A stretch of 64,000 nt of DNA from assembly GCA_946534895.1 (NCBI GenBank), contig CAMNDE010000007.1, forward strand, positions 1-64,000, written 5' to 3'. Source of the DNA: UBA2943 sp946534895. GTDB taxonomy: Bacteria; Bacillota; Clostridia; Christensenellales; Aristaeellaceae. A program made the translations under genes and the position numbers. How positions within the stretch are numbered: position 1 is the stretch's first letter; each line of letters starts with the position of its first letter. Below, one piece after another: positions 1 through 8,906 of the stretch. The notes beneath the pieces were generated by a model. It did not search any database and was not told where the DNA came from. It saw only the letters and a program-made list of their open reading frames with translations.

Positions 1-19
1 TGAAAAATCAAGGGTTCTG

Positions 20-106
20 TGGTGCGGGAAACAGGACTTGAACCTGCAAGTGCGTGAGCACACATGAACCTGAATCATGCGCGTCTGCCAATTCCGCCAT
101 TCCCGC
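20..106 (-). tRNA. tRNA-Leu(CAG), with encoded CCA
   Basis: Reading the minus strand, the acceptor stem GCGGGAA pairs with TTCCCGC. The D-arm is typical of leucine tRNAs, the anticodon loop TTCAGGT carries CAG, and a long variable arm precedes the GGTTCAAGTCC T-arm. The discriminator A is at 23 and an encoded CCA follows at 20-22. It is the only one of the seven tRNAs here with CCA in the DNA. Last gene of the cluster. Confidence 0.95.
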
Positions 107-111
107 GAATG

Positions 112-193
<82 letters not shown>

Positions 194-218
194 ATATAAA
201 CTCCCTTTTCAGGGATAA

Positions 219-291
219 AGCTGGTGAAGGGACTTGAACCCGCAACCTGCTGATTACAAATCAGCTGCTCTGCCAATTGAGCTACACCAGC
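219..291 (-). tRNA. tRNA-Thr(TGT)
   Basis: Minus-strand cloverleaf with acceptor stem GCTGGTG/CACCAGC, D-loop AGCTCAATTGGCAGAGC, anticodon TGT in the loop TTTGTAA, and T-arm GGGTTCAAGTCCC. The discriminator is U and CCA is not encoded. Confidence 0.95.
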
Positions 292-326
292 ACAGTCAAT
301 ATCGGTAGAACCAGCGGGAAAAAGTG

Positions 327-400
327 CGACCCGGAAGGGGCTCGAACCCTCGACCTCCAGCGTGACAGGCTGGCGCTCTAACCAACTGAGCTACCGGGCC
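327..400 (-). tRNA. tRNA-Asp(GTC)
   Basis: Minus-strand cloverleaf. The acceptor stem GGCCCGG/CCGGGTC has one G-U pair, the anticodon stem-loop is CCAGC-CTGTCAC-GCTGG (GTC), and the T-arm GGGTTCGAGCCC is intact. The discriminator G is the expected identity base for Asp. CCA is not encoded. Confidence 0.95.
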
Positions 401-410
401 ATAAGAACTG

Positions 411-484
<74 letters not shown>

Positions 485-508
485 ATACCAGTTCAGGAAG
501 AAAAGAAG

Positions 509-581
509 TGACCCCGTCGGGATTCGAACCCGAGTTACCGCCGTGAAAGGGCGATGTCTTAGGCCTCTTGACCACGGGGCC
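509..581 (-). tRNA. tRNA-Glu(TTC)
   Basis: Minus-strand cloverleaf with acceptor stem GGCCCCG/CGGGGTC, anticodon stem-loop CGCCC-TTTCACG-GCG (TTC), and T-arm CGGGTTCGAATCCCG. The discriminator is A. CCA is not encoded. Confidence 0.95.
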
Positions 582-606
582 ATGTTTCGGCCGGTTGGCT
601 GTGGAA

Positions 607-680
607 TCGGGGTGAAGGGATTCGAACCCCCGGCCCCATGCTCCCAAAGCACGTGCGCTACCAGACTGCGCTACACCCCG
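607..680 (-). tRNA. tRNA-Pro(TGG)
   Basis: Minus-strand cloverleaf with acceptor stem CGGGGTG/CACCCCG (C1-G72 is typical of tRNA-Pro), anticodon loop TTTGGGA carrying TGG, and T-arm GGGGGTTCGAATCCC. It is the first gene of the seven-tRNA transcript, 44 bases downstream of the -10 box. Confidence 0.95.
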
Positions 681-724
681 GTACCGTATCTCCCGTCAGG
701 TCTTTCCCGCAGGCGACGGTTGAT

Positions 725-753
725 AATATACACGAACTTCGCGCTTTTGTCAA
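725..753 (-). promoter_or_regulatory. Sigma-A promoter of the tRNA cluster
   Basis: On the minus strand a perfect -35 TTGACA (753-748) is followed by a 17-base spacer and a -10 TATATT (730-725). It reads into tRNA-Pro and the six tRNAs behind it. No other promoter is visible between the tRNAs, whose spacers are 5-35 bases, so one transcript is likely. Confidence 0.9.
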
Positions 754-1326
754 CAAGTTTTTCCAAAAAGTTTTTCTTCGGTCCATCCCAGTCTGTAGTC
801 TCGTTTTACCGCGGCAATAAGAGCATGGGATCACAAGAATTGCGAAGCACAGCCATTAGTGATCAGGATGCTGTTTTGTGTTATACTAAATTTATATAGT
901 AGTTATCAGTCCCGACCGGACTCAAAAATCATTTTTCATTTTTCTCGATTTTATCCGACAAAATGCGCTGATTTCTTGTGAAGTTTTCCGTCCATCATGA
1001 TTTATATACGGCTTCTCCGTCACGCGTCATCATTTTTTCTGCAGCCATGAAAAGTCAGGCTTCAACGTGTGGTATACTCTGCATGTACCGTGCAAAGCTG
1101 TCAGGCAAAACAGTCCGGATCCCGATCTCAGAGGAAAACAAGCCCCCGGACAACGAGTCGACTGCGTGCATACCATAAAACGGTGGAAAGTCCTGAAATT
1201 CCATGATATCTGCCATCAGCTGATATCTCACGATCTTACTTCTTCCGAATTCAGATAATACAGAACCCAGGTGAAGGAGATCCACAGTTTCTCTTCCTGT
1301 CATCAATTCATGAGAGGTCATGCATT
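754..1326. other. 573-base intergenic region, no convincing gene
   Basis: This stretch is lower in GC than its surroundings and separates the divergent tRNA cluster and nnr gene. Two extended -10 motifs read toward nnr (TGT-TATACT at 882-887 and TGG-TATACT at 1073-1078), neither with a good -35. Open frames on both strands lack ribosome binding sites at usable spacing. GTCCGG and CCGGAC near 1124-1151 could pair, but I recognise no known RNA. Confidence 0.5.
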
Positions 1327-2823
1327 ATGCTGAGCACTATCCTTCCCGATCAGATGCAGCAACTGGAACGTCAATGGATGCAGCAGTTTCACGTTCCCGC
1401 CATTCTTTTGATGGAAGAAGCTGCCAGAGGTGTCACCGCATCCATCAGCAGAATCGCCGTCAAGGAAAAGCCCGTTCTTTTTCTCTGCGGGCCCGGAGCC
1501 AATGGGGGCGACGGATATGCCGCCGCACGGCAGTGGAAGCTGCTCGGCGGCCGCTCCATGATTGCGGAGCTGTCCCCTTCTTCGCACCCGGACGCTTCCA
1601 TTATGCGCACACTCGCTCTGCAGTGCAGCATTCCTGTTCTTCAGCTTCAGCCGTCCGCCTCACTTCCCGAGTGCTGTCTGATCGTCGATTCCCTTTTCGG
1701 AACCGGCCTGTCCCGGCCCGTGACTGGAAAGCTTCCTGATCTGTTTGCCCGGGTTCGGAGTTCGGGCATCCCGGTTCTCGCAGTGGACATACCGTCCGGC
1801 CTGAGCGCCGAAACCGGAGAAGTGCTGGGCTGCGTGATGCCCGCTGTGGAAACGGTGACCTTTCATCGGCCGAAACAGGGGTTTTATCTGCGTCAGGGGC
1901 CCTCTGTCTGCGGCAGAATCACGGTGCATTCCATCCTGATCCCGCCTGTCTACGGCAGCTTTCCCGGTCTGTCCGTGCTCGATGCCGAAGACCTTGACGC
2001 GTGTCTTCCGGCCCGGGATCCCGCCGGTTACAAGGGAACCTTCGGACACATCGTCATTCTCGCCGGCTCACCTGGCATGGCAGGTGCCGGCATCATGTGT
2101 GCCCGCGCCGCGCTGCGTGCAGGAGCCGGGCTTGTCACGATTCTGTGCCGTCAGGAACTCCTGCCGATATTCCAGACAGCAGTTCCGTCCGCCATGTGTG
2201 CCGTCCTTCCCATGAATTCCGGGGTCTATACCGCTGAGGCGCTCGATACCTGCCGGAGCATGCTTTCCCGCGCCACCTGCGCTGTCATCGGCTGCGGAAT
2301 CGGCACAGATGAAGCCATGATTCCTCTGCTCAGCCTGTTTGCGTCCCTGACCTGCCCGGTGATCTATGATGCCGACGCGCTGACCCTTCTTGCCCGACAT
2401 CCCGAAATCACGCTTCCCGCGTCATCGCTTCTCACACCGCACCCCGGAGAAGCCGCCCGGCTTCTGGACTGCACGGCAAAGGAGATCACACAGGATCCGC
2501 TGTCCGCGCTTCAGGCACTGCATGACCGATTCGGATGCGCACTGATTCTCAAAAATGCCTGTTCCCTGATGCATGCCGGCGGAAAGACCGCTGTTCAGCC
2601 ATTTCCCTCGCCTGCCCTCGCCCGCGGCGGAAGCGGAGATATGCTGTGCGGATTCCTTGCCGCCATCATCTCCAGACGCCATGAGTCCTCTCCCTCGCTT
2701 CTGTCCCTGCAGTGCGCCGTCTATCTCCACGCCCGGGCAGGCCTCGCAGCAGCAGAGGAAGTCGGCGAAGACGCCGCGACCTGCGAGGATATTCTCAGAC
2801 ACTTCCGTCTGCGTCACGCCTGA
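1327..2823 (+). CDS. nnr: Bifunctional NAD(P)H-hydrate epimerase / ADP-dependent dehydratase
   Basis: Repairs damaged NAD(P)HX: the N-terminal YjeF_N domain (about residues 1-215) interconverts R and S hydrates, and the C-terminal ribokinase-like domain (about 225-498) dehydrates the S form using ADP. The epimerase loop GPGANGGDGY is at 55-64 and VDIPSG near 153. In the C-terminal domain, KGTFGH (236-241), LTPHPGE (369-375) and ARGGSGD (432-438) mark the nucleotide and catalytic sites. The 498-residue length is normal for the fused form. GAGAGG sits a few bases before the ATG; another ATG at 1320 is in a different frame. It is apparently monocistronic, ending at a strong hairpin. Confidence 0.93.
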   Translation: MLSTILPDQMQQLERQWMQQFHVPAILLMEEAARGVTASISRIAVKEKPVLFLCGPGANGGDGYAAARQWKLLGGRSMIAELSPSSHPDASIMRTLALQCSIPVLQLQPSASLPECCLIVDSLFGTGLSRPVTGKLPDLFARVRSSGIPVLAVDIPSGLSAETGEVLGCVMPAVETVTFHRPKQGFYLRQGPSVCGRITVHSILIPPVYGSFPGLSVLDAEDLDACLPARDPAGYKGTFGHIVILAGSPGMAGAGIMCARAALRAGAGLVTILCRQELLPIFQTAVPSAMCAVLPMNSGVYTAEALDTCRSMLSRATCAVIGCGIGTDEAMIPLLSLFASLTCPVIYDADALTLLARHPEITLPASSLLTPHPGEAARLLDCTAKEITQDPLSALQALHDRFGCALILKNACSLMHAGGKTAVQPFPSPALARGGSGDMLCGFLAAIISRRHESSPSLLSLQCAVYLHARAGLAAAEEVGEDAATCEDILRHFRLRHA

Positions 2824-2843
2824 AAGGCATTCCCTCTGAAACC

Positions 2844-2890
2844 ATGAAACGGGGAGGCATCGCACGCCTCCCCGTTTCATTCTGTTTGTT
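2844..2890 (+). terminator. Rho-independent terminator after nnr
   Basis: A perfect 15-bp stem (2844-2858 with 2866-2880) and 7-base loop are followed by a T-rich tract (TCTGTTTGTT). It lies 21 bases after the nnr stop and just beyond the end of the convergent GH38 gene, so it may insulate both, though the T-tract favours the plus strand. Confidence 0.85.
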
Positions 2891-2894
2891 CCCG

Positions 2895-5291
2895 TTACGG
2901 ATCCTGTCGGATCATAAGCACATAGGGCGCATAATTGGCTTCCCTGAGTGCATCCATGGCTTCCTCCGGTTCCCTGGGGTCTGTCAGACAGAGACTGTAC
3001 TGATATTCGCCGAACCCGGACAGGTCCATCTTGAAATTCGTCTCCCAGGTATTGTTCATGATCCATGAATACACCGGCCACCCGTTGTCCTCTGCCCGGT
3101 TTTCGCACAGGCGGATGGGATGATGCCGCATTTCGCCGCGGTACACAAGCGGCGCGTCATAGCAGGAAATCAGCGCCGTTCCGCCCGGATGCATGAACGC
3201 AATGCCGTCATCGGTCATGGTGTATTCCATGCCGGTTCCCGGCAGCTGATCCACACCGGGGAGGAACGCTTCCTTCCCGCCCTTGCGCACTGCGACCCGG
3301 CTTTCCGGATAATTCAGCGTCAGCGGCAGGAAGACACTCTCGATATCCGTTGAAACCGTTTTTCCCAGCTGCAGCGTGAAGTCAACGCGCGGGATGGCTT
3401 CATACAATTTCACGTACACATCCGCCCGGACTGTACCCGGAAGCGTATAGCAGAACCGCAGCACGGTGAAAACCGGCCCGTGCTCTTCGCACAGAACGTT
3501 TTCCAGCACGCCGGTGTAAAGGCAGGCGTGCACGCCCCGGATATTCCGGCCCAGAAGCCTGCGCTCCTCCATGTCCGCATACAGAATGGTCCGCCCGGCT
3601 TCCTTTGCCGGTGTCACTTCATAGAGCGGTGTAAAGAACGGAGCAGTTCCCCGTCCGGTAAGCTCCACCTGATTCTTTTTGTCCCGGAAGGACAGAATAC
3701 CCTCATGAATCCGGTATTCCAGGCGGAAGAACGCGTTTTCAAACTCATGGGCCAGACGATAGGTCACCGGATCATAATCATTGACAATGTCACGGATCCG
3801 TTCAGCCCCCACATAGCATTTCCGGCTGTTCAGCGTCTCATTCACCGCGGGCAGTGTCCGGTATTCGTAGGTCTTTTCCTCACCCGGCGCAAACCGGTCC
3901 ATAAACGTGATCTTCCGTCCCCGGGGATGGGCAGACACCTGGCAGGTCAGCTCGTTTCCGCTTGCATCCCGGATTTCCGCCCTTTCCAGGATCGGCGATT
4001 CCACGTAAAACTCCACCGGCAGGAGTCCTCCCGTCCTGGACGGATTGCATACGCGGACTGCTCCGTTCAGCGCATAGTAGCGGAGCACATCACCCTTCCT
4101 TCTCGCAATCCTGGTCAGCATCAGCGAGGCTGCCTCGTGCGCCTTGGAAGCATAGCTTGTTTTCCGTATATCCAGGTTCGTCACCATGGTCTCATAGGGA
4201 TTGGATACCGTCGCCGAGTGTCCCCAGGTATGCTCTGCGTACAGCAGCAGATTGTCCTCCGCCATGCGCGCAAGGTCCGGCTCATGCGTGTACACGTCCG
4301 GGTCCAGACGCTCGCAGAGGTGCAGACGGCGGCGCGCCTCAAGATAGTGCTTGACCGCATAGGGCGTGCTCCCCACGCCATTGGCCCACCAGTCATTCAG
4401 ATCGCCCCGGAGTACCGGCACATCCTGAAGCTTCGGTGCCGTCAGCGCGTACAGTTCCTGCAGGGAAACCATCTGTATCCGGACAGGCTCTGAAGCATAC
4501 CGCTCATTGTATGCCTGAATGTTCTTCAGGATTTCCACCTCAGGCGGTGCATTGTCACTGAACACGCCGGATACCGCCGTAATGATGAAATCATAGGGAT
4601 AGCCTTCCCGCTCGCAGAGGGTGAGATACGCGTCCAGGTTTTCATGCAGTGCCTCCACCGGGTCCGTCGGCTGAGCCGTCTGCCCCAGATGGTTCTGCAT
4701 CATGAAATTGGTGCTGCGGTTCGGCTTTATGCCCAGCACATTACCGAGGTTGTAATGCTCGCCGTTCCAGACAAGGAGAGACTTTCCACTGCCGCTTTCC
4801 CAGCGGAAGGCTGTCTGGTTCTGGAACAATGGATACATGCCGTGGTGGCAGTGGATATTCATGAACAGGAATTCCACGCCCTCCTCCAGCATCGCATCCC
4901 GGTAGCCCATGGAAATGCCGTTGATGTCCGCCATCATGGCTGTGCGCATGGGCAGGATTTCCTGCCATTCGTGGAGGCGCCTGCGGTATACGTCGCAATC
5001 GATCAGGTCATTGAAGTTCAGATAATTGGCCGAAATCCCGATTCTGCCGTCCCTGGCCAGTTCCAGAAAAGCCCGCTTCTCGTCCTCGGATGCTTCCCGG
5101 AAAAACGCCTCGACGCAGAACAGGGTCTCGCAGTTCCAGCGGAAAAGGGCATTTTCCTTCTCCTGCATCATCGAAACAACCGTACGGATATAATCCGCCT
5201 GCGTCTCAATCACCCGTTCCTGCAGGTCGGTATATCCAATGTCCGTATGGGAGTGGTGTACCACATAGACTGTCCGGATCCTGTGTTCCAT
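2895..5291 (-). CDS. Glycoside hydrolase family 38-type protein (alpha-mannosidase-like)
   Basis: A 798-residue protein opening with VVHHSHTDIGYTD (residues 10-22). This is the H-x-D metal-binding signature of the GH38 N-terminal beta/alpha domain, a zinc-dependent retaining glycosidase fold. The second conserved segment (MADINGIS followed by a HCHHG stretch) probably carries the nucleophile aspartate. The remainder resembles the helical bundle and large C-terminal beta-sandwich of the family. No signal peptide is seen, so it is probably cytoplasmic and acts on imported oligosaccharide. RBS GGGGGGAGG precedes the ATG. It lies 101 bases downstream of the metallo-beta-lactamase gene. The exact substrate (alpha-mannoside is usual) cannot be read from sequence. 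Confidence 0.8.
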   Translation of the reverse strand: MEHRIRTVYVVHHSHTDIGYTDLQERVIETQADYIRTVVSMMQEKENALFRWNCETLFCVEAFFREASEDEKRAFLELARDGRIGISANYLNFNDLIDCDVYRRRLHEWQEILPMRTAMMADINGISMGYRDAMLEEGVEFLFMNIHCHHGMYPLFQNQTAFRWESGSGKSLLVWNGEHYNLGNVLGIKPNRSTNFMMQNHLGQTAQPTDPVEALHENLDAYLTLCEREGYPYDFIITAVSGVFSDNAPPEVEILKNIQAYNERYASEPVRIQMVSLQELYALTAPKLQDVPVLRGDLNDWWANGVGSTPYAVKHYLEARRRLHLCERLDPDVYTHEPDLARMAEDNLLLYAEHTWGHSATVSNPYETMVTNLDIRKTSYASKAHEAASLMLTRIARRKGDVLRYYALNGAVRVCNPSRTGGLLPVEFYVESPILERAEIRDASGNELTCQVSAHPRGRKITFMDRFAPGEEKTYEYRTLPAVNETLNSRKCYVGAERIRDIVNDYDPVTYRLAHEFENAFFRLEYRIHEGILSFRDKKNQVELTGRGTAPFFTPLYEVTPAKEAGRTILYADMEERRLLGRNIRGVHACLYTGVLENVLCEEHGPVFTVLRFCYTLPGTVRADVYVKLYEAIPRVDFTLQLGKTVSTDIESVFLPLTLNYPESRVAVRKGGKEAFLPGVDQLPGTGMEYTMTDDGIAFMHPGGTALISCYDAPLVYRGEMRHHPIRLCENRAEDNGWPVYSWIMNNTWETNFKMDLSGFGEYQYSLCLTDPREPEEAMDALREANYAPYVLMIRQDP

Positions 5292-5392
5292 GAAATCCTC
5301 CCCCCTGTGCGGGCCTTGCGTGCCTTCACGCCATGACCGGCCCGTTTTCCTGTCGAAAAAGCACTTGACAATTCAGAGTGCATGCATCATGT

Positions 5393-6037
5393 TTATACCT
5401 GCGGCACAAGCAGGGCCAGGTGCATCTGGCAGGCCAGATCTTCCCTCACCACACGCAGGAGATTCAATTCTTCCGCTTTCTGCGGGAAAAGGCTGAGAAA
5501 ATCTTCCGGACCCGAAATGGGCCAGTCCGCATTGTACTTTGTTCTGTAATGCATGGGCAGAATGATTCTCGGTGCCAGAAGCGTACAGACTTCCCTGGCT
5601 GCGGCCGCATCGATGGTGTAAAAGCCGCCGACCGGAATCATCAGGATATCCACCGGTCCGATTTTCCGGGCCAGTTCCGCATCCGGCACATGCCCCAGAT
5701 CGCCCAGATGCACCACATGCATGCCCTCCGCATCCAGGCAGTGAATCAGGTTCGGGCCGCGCTTTTTTCCCCCGCAGTCATCGTGAAAGCTCCTGAGACT
5801 GCGGATCCGCACATCCGGCGCCAGGGTATGCTCCCCTTCCGTGTCCACCACCTGTGTCCAGCCCTGCACTGTATCCACAGCACTGTGATCCCCGTGCCCG
5901 TGGCTGACGGTCACCGCATCCGCCCTGAGCGGATGAATGGGATAGCCGGTGGATGCGTCAAAGGGATCCGTGACAATGCGCAGGCCGCTTTCCAGTTCCA
6001 GAAGGAACTTGCTGTGGCCAAGACAGGTAATGATCAT
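5393..6037 (-). CDS. Metallo-beta-lactamase-fold metal-dependent hydrolase (UlaG-like)
   Basis: A 214-residue MBL-fold hydrolase. HGHGDH (residues 46-51) is the HxHxDH metal site, with further ligand candidates in VVHLGDLG and ILPMHYRTK. The overall form (short, N-terminal LGHSKFLLE strand, C-terminal PMHY) fits the UlaG/YfiT-like lactonase-type subgroup, whose substrates vary. The start at 6037 is chosen because it forms an ATGA overlap with the upstream gene and follows a GGGGAGG box; a longer upstream reading frame would run through the neighbour. Third gene of a minus-strand operon. Confidence 0.85.
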   Translation of the reverse strand: MIITCLGHSKFLLELESGLRIVTDPFDASTGYPIHPLRADAVTVSHGHGDHSAVDTVQGWTQVVDTEGEHTLAPDVRIRSLRSFHDDCGGKKRGPNLIHCLDAEGMHVVHLGDLGHVPDAELARKIGPVDILMIPVGGFYTIDAAAAREVCTLLAPRIILPMHYRTKYNADWPISGPEDFLSLFPQKAEELNLLRVVREDLACQMHLALLVPQV

Positions 6038-6534
6038 GCTCTTTCCTCCCCTTTCCTTGAGTTCATCGCATATCTGGAGACCGCTGCGCAGACAGCGCCG
6101 AGCACGTCCGGCAGTTTTTCCCGTTTTCTGAGGCGCACGGCACATTCCTCCATGAGGGATGCGCATGCCTGACAGAACTGTTCCCGGGAACTGTCCGCTG
6201 CAAGCACCAGATGCCGTGTGATTTCCGGCTCCGGTCTGCGTGCGTGCACCCTGAGCACGGATATCAGCTGTCCCGGACTGCCCCCGCAGACACACCCCGT
6301 GTCGGGAAAGTCGGGCAGAAGCCTGTCCAGAAGCAGCCAGCTGTTCAGAACGTCCGTTCTGTATCCGTTTCGTTCAAGTTCCTCACGGCACGCTTCCAGC
6401 ATCCCTGCGTCCGCGTCCCTGGGAACAGCGGCCGCGGCCAGCCAGCCATGTACGCGCGTGCGCTTCACCGCCGGGGTCTGTTCCGGAAAATACCGTGACA
6501 GGATTTTTCGGACTTCGCCGCGGATTTCATCCAT
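6034..6534 (-). CDS. Conserved-looking hypothetical protein, 166 aa
   Basis: Function not recognised. The protein is alpha-helical looking and cysteine-containing (DTGCVCGG near residue 75; CQACASLMEEC near 115-125), with no signal peptide or membrane segment. The ATG at 6534 overlaps the DUF1934 stop by 8 bases and the gene ends in a 4-base overlap with the hydrolase gene, so the three are translationally coupled. An in-frame ATG further upstream inside the DUF1934 gene is possible. Confidence comes from the tight operon packing rather than homology. Confidence 0.6.
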   Translation of the reverse strand: MDEIRGEVRKILSRYFPEQTPAVKRTRVHGWLAAAAVPRDADAGMLEACREELERNGYRTDVLNSWLLLDRLLPDFPDTGCVCGGSPGQLISVLRVHARRPEPEITRHLVLAADSSREQFCQACASLMEECAVRLRKREKLPDVLGAVCAAVSRYAMNSRKGEERA

Positions 6535-6979
6535 GATCCAGCGGCTGCCTTGCATATCGCAGCAGCACATGATGACTGGTTCCGCCTCCCTCAGAATTGA
6601 GCTGATACCGGATCTCCACCTGTCCGCCTTCCGCACCGGAATCGCATTTCAGATGGCTGCAGTGCAGATGCAGGGGAAAGCTGCCGTAGGGCGTATGATA
6701 GCTGCCTTCGTAGGGCCTGCCCCTGCGGAACACCATGTTCATGGAAAAGACGCCCTTGCGCATGAGCATCACCGTATCCGGACGGATATGAAAGTAGACA
6801 TCCGTCACTTCCTGCGCCTGTCCGTCCTCCACCAGCTGTTCCCTGAAATGCAGAACCTCGGCTCCGCCGCGGTTTTCCAGTTCCCCCACAAACATTTCCC
6901 GGCTTTCCTGCTGTTCGCCTTCCATGCTGCGGATGGTATTTTCCATGATAATGTAGACCTTTTCCGTTTGTTCTCCCAT
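6527..6979 (-). CDS. DUF1934 domain-containing protein
   Basis: A 150-residue protein matching the DUF1934 (YwiB-like) small beta-barrel family: an N-terminal KVYIIMENTIRSMEG strand, and VYFHIRPDTVMLMRKG followed by the MNMVFRRGRPYEGSYHTPYG core. Members fold like calycins, and their biochemical role is not established. The start at 6979 follows GGAAGGAG at good spacing; an earlier in-frame start would lie under the divergent promoter. First gene of the three-gene minus-strand operon. Confidence 0.85.
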   Translation of the reverse strand: MGEQTEKVYIIMENTIRSMEGEQQESREMFVGELENRGGAEVLHFREQLVEDGQAQEVTDVYFHIRPDTVMLMRKGVFSMNMVFRRGRPYEGSYHTPYGSFPLHLHCSHLKCDSGAEGGQVEIRYQLNSEGGGTSHHVLLRYARQPLDHG

Positions 6980-7013
6980 AGATGTGCTCCTTCCGGGGGT
7001 ACGTTCTTCCACG

Positions 7014-7022
7014 AGTATAACA
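7014..7022 (-). promoter_or_regulatory. Extended -10 promoter for the DUF1934 operon
   Basis: The minus strand reads TGT-TATACT, a TGn extended -10 box (7022-7014), 35 bases upstream of the DUF1934 start. The matching -35 (TGGCAG) is poor, as is common with extended -10 promoters. Confidence 0.5.
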
Positions 7023-7061
7023 CAACTGCTGCACGTCTGCCACACGGCACAAGGAGGTACC

Positions 7062-7946
7062 ATGAGGATTCTGGCCAACGCAAAAATCAACTGGGCTCTG
7101 GACATTCTCTCCCGCCGCCCGGACGGGTATCATGAGATGGACATGCTCATGCAGCCCATCTCACTGTCCGATGAAATCTCGCTCTTTCCGGCTCCGGACA
7201 TTTCCCTCACCGTCTCCGGCACGCCCCGGATCCCGGCCGATGCACACCATCTCGCGCTCCGGGCCGCGCGATTGCTTCAGGAGCTGTCCGGCACGCAGTG
7301 CGGTGCGGCCCTGCATGTGCACAAGCGCATTCCCTCCGGCGCCGGCCTCGGCGGCGGTTCCGCGGACGCCGCCGGCGTCCTGATCGGACTCAACCGGCTG
7401 TGGAATCTGAATCTCCCGGCCCCGCGTCTGGAGGAGATCGGGCTGCAGCTCGGCGCGGATGTGCCTTTCTGCCTGCGCGGCGGGTTCTGCCGGGTCGGCG
7501 GCATCGGCGAGGTGCTGACACCCCTGGGCCACGCACCTGAATACCTGCTGCTGGTCATTCAGCCCTGCGGCGGGCTCTCCACCGGCACCGTGTTCGGCGC
7601 CTATCACGCAGCGTCCGGCATCTCGCATCCGGACATGAAGGATCTCATTCCCAGGATTCAGTCCGGAAAACCGGGCAGTTTGCCGGTGCACCCGGGCAAT
7701 GTGCTTGAGCAGGCCAGTCTGCCCATGGCCCCGGAGATCGGCGATGCGGTGGATTTTCTCATCTCGTGCGGTGCCGTGTGCGCCCAGATGTCCGGCTCCG
7801 GCTCCGCCGTCTTCGGTGTCTTTGACGGACCCGATGCGCGTCAGCGGGCCCATGAGGCCGCCCTGCAGCGCTGGCAGGGCGTCTGGATGTGTGAAACCTG
7901 CGAAAAGCCTGTGCATTTCGTTTCGGAAAGCGGCATCCCGGATTAA
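7062..7946 (+). CDS. ispE: 4-diphosphocytidyl-2-C-methyl-D-erythritol kinase
   Basis: GHMP kinase that phosphorylates CDP-methylerythritol in the MEP isoprenoid pathway. The protein is 294 residues, normal for the family. The GHMP ATP-binding motif PSGAGLGGGSADAAG is at 91-105, the catalytic lysine is probably K8 in NAKINW, and the catalytic aspartate lies in LGADVPF. The start at 7062 follows AAGGAGG; an upstream in-frame ATG at 6984 lies in the divergent promoter and is less likely. Divergent from the DUF1934 operon by 82 bases. Its presence implies isoprenoids are made by the MEP route. Confidence 0.95.
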   Translation: MRILANAKINWALDILSRRPDGYHEMDMLMQPISLSDEISLFPAPDISLTVSGTPRIPADAHHLALRAARLLQELSGTQCGAALHVHKRIPSGAGLGGGSADAAGVLIGLNRLWNLNLPAPRLEEIGLQLGADVPFCLRGGFCRVGGIGEVLTPLGHAPEYLLLVIQPCGGLSTGTVFGAYHAASGISHPDMKDLIPRIQSGKPGSLPVHPGNVLEQASLPMAPEIGDAVDFLISCGAVCAQMSGSGSAVFGVFDGPDARQRAHEAALQRWQGVWMCETCEKPVHFVSESGIPD

Positions 7947-7990
7947 TGGAATTCTCATGGAATCCTAGTGATTCCCTTGCTTTGCGCGCC

Positions 7991-8019
7991 TTGTGTGGGC
8001 CTTTCCTTTGTGCTATCAT
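7991..8019 (+). promoter_or_regulatory. Promoter of xpaC-telA
   Basis: A -35-like TTGTGT (7991-7996), a 17-base spacer and a -10 TATCAT (8014-8019), 54 bases upstream of the xpaC ATG. Confidence 0.65.
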
Positions 8020-8072
8020 ATCCGTGTTGCGATTCAATCGCTTCATTCAATTACCCGCAGGAGGACACACGC

Positions 8073-8882
8073 ATGAGCGAGAATTCCAAGGACGGTAAGA
8101 AAAAGGGAAGCAGCAAGGCCGTCGGTCTGGCCATCGGCGCTGTGGTACTGACCTCCATTTTCGGGGTATCTGTTCCGCTGGTCATCCTCATCGGCGCAGG
8201 TGCTTTCGGCATCGGCAAGCTGGTGGGCATCATGAGCCAGCCGCTGGACCTGACCACGCACAACCGTCAGGACCGGCAGAAGCAGGAAGTGGAAGATCTT
8301 CGGATGAGCGGTGACGCGGAAGCCGACCCGGTCATTACCAAGGGGCAGGAAATGCTCAGAGAAATCCGGGCAGCCAATGACGCCATTCCGGACCCGGGCC
8401 TTTCCCGGCAGATGGATCAGCTGGAGGAACTGTGCGTGCAGATTTTCCGCACGGTTTCCGAAAAGCCTTCCAAGGCGCCCCAGATCCGCAAGTTCATGAA
8501 TTATTACCTGCCCACCACTCTGAAAATGCTCAACAGCTACCGCACCATGCAGGACCGCGGTGTTTCCAGCCAGAATCTCTCGGAAGCGCGCAGAACGCTT
8601 TCCCGCGGCATGGACATGATCCTCACGGCCTGCCAGAAGCAGCTGGACAATCTGTACAAGGACACCATCCTGGATGTATCCACGGATATCGACGTTCTGG
8701 AGCAGATGCTCAAGCGGGACGGATTCACGGACTCCGCTTTCGAGGACAGCCATGTTTCCGAGACCGCGCGCACGGCCGCTGCCGCGCAGATGGGCGCCTC
8801 TTCCGTGCCCACCATTCATACCCCTGACATGGATGAGGAAGAAGATTTCCATTCGTATTATTCCAGCAAAAAACAGAAATGA
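8073..8882 (+). CDS. xpaC: XpaC-family (5-bromo-4-chloroindolyl phosphate hydrolysis) membrane protein
   Basis: A 269-residue protein with a basic N-terminus (KDGKKKGSSK), two adjacent hydrophobic segments at about residues 16-48, and a long helical cytoplasmic part. This matches the XpaC family, which is consistently encoded next to TelA. The name refers to a hydrolysis phenotype; no catalytic motif is evident and the true role is unclear, probably in envelope stress. RBS GCAGGAGG precedes the ATG. telA follows after 24 bases, so the two form an operon. Confidence 0.85.
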   Translation: MSENSKDGKKKGSSKAVGLAIGAVVLTSIFGVSVPLVILIGAGAFGIGKLVGIMSQPLDLTTHNRQDRQKQEVEDLRMSGDAEADPVITKGQEMLREIRAANDAIPDPGLSRQMDQLEELCVQIFRTVSEKPSKAPQIRKFMNYYLPTTLKMLNSYRTMQDRGVSSQNLSEARRTLSRGMDMILTACQKQLDNLYKDTILDVSTDIDVLEQMLKRDGFTDSAFEDSHVSETARTAAAAQMGASSVPTIHTPDMDEEEDFHSYYSSKKQK

Positions 8883-8906
8883 CATTGACAGAAGGAGGAA
8901 CCCGCC

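Noticed and set aside
543..899. A 118-codon plus-strand open frame through the tRNA cluster.
   Set aside because: It runs antisense across two tRNA genes and their promoter.
1055..1321. An 88-codon minus-strand open frame upstream of nnr with a fairly protein-like translation.
   Set aside because: No ribosome binding site at usable distance (GGAAGGA is about 18 bases away), it spans the presumed nnr promoter region, and the product resembles nothing known. A decayed gene cannot be excluded.
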